A model generated the notes under the pieces. That model saw only the letters and a list, made by a program, of their open reading frames with translations, did not search any database and was not told where the DNA came from. A program made the translations under genes and the position numbers. A stretch of DNA of 64,000 nucleotides from Isoetes taiwanensis (lineage: Eukaryota; Streptophyta; Lycopodiopsida; Isoetales; Isoetaceae). The DNA is taken from contig JAJEKV010000014.1 in NCBI GenBank assembly GCA_021234155.1, positions 16,340,872 to 16,404,871 on the forward strand, written 5' to 3'. This document shows positions 59,801 through 64,000 of the stretch, in pieces; positions within the stretch are counted from its first letter, which is position 1, and each line of letters starts with the position of its first letter.

Positions 59801-60728
59801 TCAAAAGAGTGTCATAACATGTCAGACATGTTTGATGGAGCAGTTGAATATGGAAACCTGAGACAGATACAAGGAGATTTACCCTGTTGCCACGTCTGAT
59901 GAGCACATTGTACAATACGCTCCAAATTTTGAGGGCTGGGTAAGTTTGCTTGTAACTCTTTCTCTTTGTCTACATTGTGTTAACAGTTGTAGTTCTTCTT
60001 ACAGAGCAAAGGGCTTCATGCATTTGGTTAGAACTACAAGGGAAGAGAGTCATTAGCAGAAAGGAGGAACGTCGATGCAGAACTGTCCGACTATGAGAGA
60101 TTTTGCATGTTTGATCAAAACAACCTGTTTTCAATCATACATGGCAATTGCACGAAACTGGTCGGGACGGCAAAGCCACAGGACTTCACGTTGGTCATAG
60201 CAGACCTACCTTACTGCTTTAGCTAAAAGATAGCCGCTACGACGACCAGCCCTTTAAATTTTTGGAGTTCAGTGCTTTTGTCGAAGGCATTAAGCAAATC
60301 ACAACGACTAAGCACTGGCGACTCGTTGTGTTGCATTCTAGCATGCAGGCTGGCCTCGTGGAATCCATGTTTAAAAGCCACTTCGGATCCTCTGTTCAGG
60401 CAGTATATGAAAACCTAGTCTGGTAAGTCTTATTCCGGAATACAATTGTTCTTCACCTTGATTTATTTCTGTAGTCTATATTTGCTGTTGTATTTGTGCT
60501 GACCTCTTTGTTTACATTTCTTATTCCGGAATAGAAATTCTTTAGTCCTAGTTTTCATTATTTTGTTCTTATTGCTAACTACACTTCAAACTAGCATCAA
60601 CTACCATGGTGGAGGATCCATGTTGCTCAGCAAGGTGGAGTATCTCCATATTGCTTACTGGAGTTTTGACAGGCAGAGGACCATGGAGCACTTCAATACT
60701 ACAGCCTGCCAGAATTTTATAAGCAGAG
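59801..60728 (+). pseudogene. Adenine-type DNA methyltransferase-like relic
   Basis: A spliced gene remnant. Exon A is 59801-59939 (CHNMSDMFDGAVEYGNL, one-base shift near 59862, then YPVATSDEHIVQYAPNFEGW). Exon B is 60005-60422. It has DYERFCMFDQNNLFSIIHGN, then LVIADLPYCFS, which resembles catalytic motif IV (D/N-P-P-Y) with Leu for the first Pro, then YDDQPFKFLEFSAFVEGIKQ. The donor there is GTAAGT. Exon C is 60595-60728 (NYHGGGSMLLSKVEYLHIAY). Stops at 60029 (TAG) and 60224 (TAA, or a one-base loss) kill it. Splice sites are otherwise intact. The N-terminal part is missing or unrecognised. Family assignment rests mainly on the DLPY context and is tentative; transposons sometimes carry such enzymes. 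Confidence 0.45.
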
Positions 60729-60779
60729 GTAAAGCTTTTATTTCAACATGAGGTTGTTCCGGCAGGGAAATTTCATCAG

Positions 60780-61120
60780 CTCCATCATTTTTTAGAGTCA
60801 AAGGACCATCTCATGAGCCCTAGGTAGACTTGCCCAAGTGCATAGTCTATCTGATTCACCATCAAGCACGAATTTCTGACTCCCCAAATCTCGACCAGCA
60901 TCATGCACTTAACTCAAGGGAGGAGCCGCTTTTGATTTTGGCACTATTACTCCCTGCTTCTCAATGCTCACAGAAATAGGTTTTGCAGACAAGTTACGCA
61001 AGTCTAGGGGCTCAGATAAGTTCTGGGTTGCATTTCTGACACCCCCACAAATCCTAGTCACCATATATGGGGAACCTTCACCATTTGAAGGTTTCTGGAA
61101 GGAACCTGGCGGCGGCACCG
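60780..61120. other. Intergenic, no supported gene
   Basis: Frames on both strands continue into the MITE at 61125 and lack motifs. Confidence 0.4.
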
Positions 61121-61124
61121 CTAA

Positions 61125-61321
61125 GGGTGCTTTCCCATGGGCTTCTGACCTCAAGGTTTTCTTGAGGTCCAGATCAAGGCATACAGGTTCCCGTGGGCGC
61201 CTCGACCTCAAAGACTCAAGTTTTTGACCTGAATCAAAAGTAATCACCAAGCATTTCTCAACGTTCAGGTTTTTGACCTGGACCCAGATTTCCAGGTCGC
61301 CAATCTCATGGGAAAGCACCC
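61125..61321. mobile_element. Tourist-like MITE, 197 bp
   Basis: Inverted ends GGGTGCTTTCCCATG (61125-61139 and the complement ending at 61321), flanked by TAA on both sides (61122-61124 and 61322-61324). This is the 3-bp target preference of PIF/Harbinger MITEs. Subterminal GACCT..AGG motifs are also inverted. Confidence 0.8.
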
Positions 61322-61436
61322 TAATTCCTTCCAGAACCTTCTAACGATGAAAGTTGCCCAACGTGGCTTTCTTCACCCACCGATTATCTAATCCCCTGCA
61401 AATCCCTTGAAAGATCTTGCAATCCCTTTCCCACAA

Positions 61437-61506
61437 GGCAAGGCTATGGCGATGGAGGTCCTTCATGCTGGCACCCTTGCTACACCTCCATCGCCATAGC
61501 CTCGCC
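61437..61506. repeat. Near-perfect 23-bp hairpin
   Basis: Arms 61437-61459 and 61484-61506 pair in 22 of 23 positions around a 24-base loop. The core arm is GGCTATGGCGATGGAGGT. It lies about 170 bases beyond the stop of the minus-strand PPR gene, possibly within its 3' UTR. It could be a small inverted-repeat transposon relic, an RNA stem in the PPR transcript or a small-RNA precursor. Confidence 0.8.
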
Positions 61507-61674
61507 TCGAGCCAAATAGAAGCCAAGCAATAGGTTCTATTTCCCCCTTTTTTTATGTATACACTAATTATGCTAATCTTATGATCGAATTATGTCTCTC
61601 ACAAGGCTTTCAAGAAGCACGACGGACAATTGTTCATATCATATCTACACAAAAGGAATTCAATTAGTTGTACA

Positions 61675-63999
61675 TTATGATTTCAAGAGAACAACTTGAT
61701 TAAAACAGCGCTTTCCCAATTCTATATTGCCATATGCTTTACATGAACCAAGCAAAGACAACCATCCTGTAATGTTGATTTGAGTCATCATTTGAAGTAA
61801 ATCCTCTGCTTCGATGAAACATCCAGCATGACCTAGAACATCAACCATGCTATTACAATGATAAAGGGATGGGGTAATGCCATAATGGTATCTCATATTA
61901 TTCAAGTACCAGCGGCCTTCCTCTACTAGCCCTGAACGATTGCATGCAAGCAGAACACAATTAAATGAAACCTCATCTGGATTTATCCCTTCGTGTTGCA
62001 TTTTGTCTAAACATTCCAGGGCCAAGAAACTTAACCCAGATTGAGCATATGCTGCAATCATCATATTCCATGATACCAAGTTCTGATTTGATAGCTTATA
62101 AAAGACACTGCATGCCTCCTCAATACTCCCGCATTTGGCATACATATCAATCAGAGCAATTTGCGATTGGGGTCTATCCTTCACAATCCTATCATAAATG
62201 AGCTTCCCCTGCTCTATTGCTCCTATATTGGCACATGCTCTTAGTGCACTGAAAAGTGTGATGTCGTTCGGATTCGTTCCTTCTTCTTGCATCCTTTGGA
62301 AATATAAGAGAGCTAGAAATGATTCTCCACATTGAACAAGTCCTGAAATCAACGCACTCCATGTTACAACATTGGGACATACGCCTTCGCGTTGCATATT
62401 CTCAAAACATTCCAGAGCAAAATTGACTTCCCCATGCTGAGCAAAACCTGCAATTATTGAACTCCATGATACAACATCCCATTCCACCAACTTATAAAAT
62501 TCATTGTACGCCTCCTCAAAACATTTACATTTCATATACATGTTGATAAGACTATTCCCAAGGGCAAGTGATTGAAGTCCTGTCCTGATTATCTGTTCAT
62601 GAATAATTCTGCCATATCCCAATTCTGATATACTGGCACATGCCTTCAAAGAACTCAGAAATGTGATCTCATCTGGTTTCATTTCTAGCTGCATCATATT
62701 AAAGCAGTTTAGAGCCAAGCAATGTTTTCCCAGCTGAGTATATCCTGTAATCATTGCATTCCATGACACAACATTTAGTATTGGCAATTGACAGAAGATT
62801 CGGTCTGCTTCTTCTAGACTTCCACATTTTGCATACATGTCAAGTAGGGTGCTACCCACCATGATCCTGGAATGTAATCCTACTGCAATGATCATGCTAT
62901 GGACAAGCCTACCATGTTCTATTGCCCCTATGCATGTGCAGGCTTTCAAAGCACTCAAGAAAATCACTTCGTTTGGCTTTATGCCTGTTCCTTGCATGAC
63001 TTCATAACATTCTAGCGCCAGAAGGCCATCGTTATTCTGGCAGTATGCTGCAACCATGGCGCCCCATGATACCACATTTTTGTTCGGCAATTTATCAAAG
63101 ATCCAGTGTGCTTCTTCTAGGCTTCCACATTTATAATACATATCAATTAGACTACTCCCCACAACAACATGACAATTTAAACTGATTTCAATCGCCTGAA
63201 CGTGGACAATCCTCCCATATTCTAATGCATTTGTACTTGCACATGCTTTCAAAATTCCCGAAAACGTGATTTCATCTGGGCTTATTCCTTCTTTTTGCAT
63301 CTCTTCAAAACATTTTAAAGCAAAAGAACCCTCCTCGTGCTGAATATATCCTCCAATTAATGTATTCCAAGAAACAACATCACAAATTTGGAGTCTACTG
63401 AAAGCTTGACGTGCCTCCGCTATGCTGTCACATTTGAGATACATATCAACCACACTATTCCCCACAATGTTGGATGAAATAAGTCCAGACTCCATGATCT
63501 CTGCATGGATCATTCTTCCCAGGAAAAGAGACCTCATGTTTATGCAACCCTTTATAACAGCTACATAGATATATTTATCAGTCCTAGTCCCTGATAGCAG
63601 CAACTCCTGGTGCAACTGAAAGGTAATTTCACTTTGTCCAAGTTTGGAATTTGCAAAAATAATAGCCACCCATGTATAATTAGTCGGATAAGCAAGCTTG
63701 TTAAATGTCTGATTTGCTTCAAATAAAGACCCATGATATGCAAATACACGGATGAGCTGGTCACCTAAAGCAGCAATTGAATCAAGCCCAGAATAAACCA
63801 TAAGGAACTGCAGCCGCCTTCCACATTCCAAATCTTTCTCCTTTTCGTACTTCTGTAGAAGTAAATATGCGTCATTCCTGGTTAAGGGGTCCCCCACAAG
63901 CTTAGCAACTTGCAATGCCCCATTCGAAAGGGCATTTTTACATACTCTGCTCAAATCCTTGGTGTAAATATTAAGGCTAATAGTGCAGAAACTAACCAA
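61675..63999 (-). CDS. PLS-type PPR protein, 5' end outside the window
   Basis: 774 residues without interruption, open to the window edge. The first codon in view is not ATG, so the N-terminus with its transit peptide lies beyond. Repeats in P-L-S order tile nearly the whole chain: DMY.KCGSLEEA in P/S positions, VVSWN.MI..Y at the next, and LKACA....LEYGRIVH in L motifs, about eighteen to twenty units. The C-terminus has an early E-like motif, LLGSCKAYGNIELGKRCFNQ, then stops. There is no full E, E+ or DYW domain. PPRs of this class direct organelle RNA editing or maturation; without DYW it would need a partner deaminase or act otherwise. No introns in view. The target RNA cannot be read here. 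Confidence 0.92.
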   Translation of the reverse strand: MVSFCTISLNIYTKDLSRVCKNALSNGALQVAKLVGDPLTRNDAYLLLQKYEKEKDLECGRRLQFLMVYSGLDSIAALGDQLIRVFAYHGSLFEANQTFNKLAYPTNYTWVAIIFANSKLGQSEITFQLHQELLLSGTRTDKYIYVAVIKGCINMRSLFLGRMIHAEIMESGLISSNIVGNSVVDMYLKCDSIAEARQAFSRLQICDVVSWNTLIGGYIQHEEGSFALKCFEEMQKEGISPDEITFSGILKACASTNALEYGRIVHVQAIEISLNCHVVVGSSLIDMYYKCGSLEEAHWIFDKLPNKNVVSWGAMVAAYCQNNDGLLALECYEVMQGTGIKPNEVIFLSALKACTCIGAIEHGRLVHSMIIAVGLHSRIMVGSTLLDMYAKCGSLEEADRIFCQLPILNVVSWNAMITGYTQLGKHCLALNCFNMMQLEMKPDEITFLSSLKACASISELGYGRIIHEQIIRTGLQSLALGNSLINMYMKCKCFEEAYNEFYKLVEWDVVSWSSIIAGFAQHGEVNFALECFENMQREGVCPNVVTWSALISGLVQCGESFLALLYFQRMQEEGTNPNDITLFSALRACANIGAIEQGKLIYDRIVKDRPQSQIALIDMYAKCGSIEEACSVFYKLSNQNLVSWNMMIAAYAQSGLSFLALECLDKMQHEGINPDEVSFNCVLLACNRSGLVEEGRWYLNNMRYHYGITPSLYHCNSMVDVLGHAGCFIEAEDLLQMMTQINITGWLSLLGSCKAYGNIELGKRCFNQVVLLKS

Positions 64000-64000
64000 C

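Noticed and set aside
60909-61319. 136-residue minus-strand frame and opposing 87-residue frame
   Set aside because: Both run through the Tourist-like MITE at 61125-61321 and have no motifs.

Overview
The window is eukaryotic nuclear DNA from a land plant. It is gene-poor, AT-rich between genes, and full of decayed transposable elements. Plant-specific or plant-typical families recur: PLS-type pentatricopeptide repeat (PPR) proteins, a PRONE (RopGEF) relic, PAN-domain proteins like the ectodomain of G-type lectin kinases, a Mutator-like (MULE) transposon, a copia element primed by initiator tRNA-Met, and a telo-box in front of a ribosome-biogenesis gene. Long spacing, an intron-free PPR gene with many repeats, and the repeat load suggest a seedless vascular plant such as a fern. 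That is inference; no taxon-diagnostic gene is present.

Layout. 0.3-0.8 kb: an intronless gene for a short PAN-domain membrane protein. 2.5-11.8 kb: a 9.3-kb MULE with ~0.6-kb terminal inverted repeats (TIRs) made of GGAATCAC/GTGATTCC subrepeats. Its spliced transposase gene runs inward from the left TIR and an accessory gene runs inward from the right TIR, with a minisatellite and a captured host-gene fragment between them. 14.7-21.6 kb: a probable CACTA-like element (inverted ends, TGT on both sides) enclosing a 12-exon NOP53 gene copy, including its telo-box. The copy keeps every splice site and frame but carries four nonsense codons. 22.3-24.9 kb: a copia remnant. 26.06-26.51 kb: a 454-bp non-autonomous MULE with a perfect 9-bp target duplication; a sister copy lies at 46.6-47.0 kb. 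26.8-28.8 kb: a PPR pseudogene. 32.8-33.7 kb: a 5'-truncated LINE with a long ORF; near-identical 3' tails recur at 39.9 and 40.6 kb. 34.7-35.5 kb: a RopGEF PRONE relic on the minus strand. 37.1-37.6 kb: an unrecognised coding exon. 47.5-49.3 kb: two more PAN-membrane genes in tandem. 50-59 kb: mostly repeats and small foldback elements. 59.8-60.7 kb: a relic resembling an adenine-type DNA methyltransferase. 61.1 kb: a Tourist-like MITE. 61.44-61.51 kb: a near-perfect hairpin. 61.7 kb to the window end: a large intact PPR gene whose 5' end lies outside.

How the parts work together. The host genes that look intact are the PPR protein (organelle RNA processing, by family) and the three PAN-membrane proteins (probably cell surface; function unknown). 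Most of the rest is transposon biology. The convergent two-gene MULE has the layout of maize MuDR. Its short relatives share its end motif and could be mobilised by such an enzyme. The CACTA-like element and the MULE each seem to have picked up host sequence. No tRNA, rRNA or CRISPR array was found. All homology statements come from reading motifs by eye; no database search was possible.
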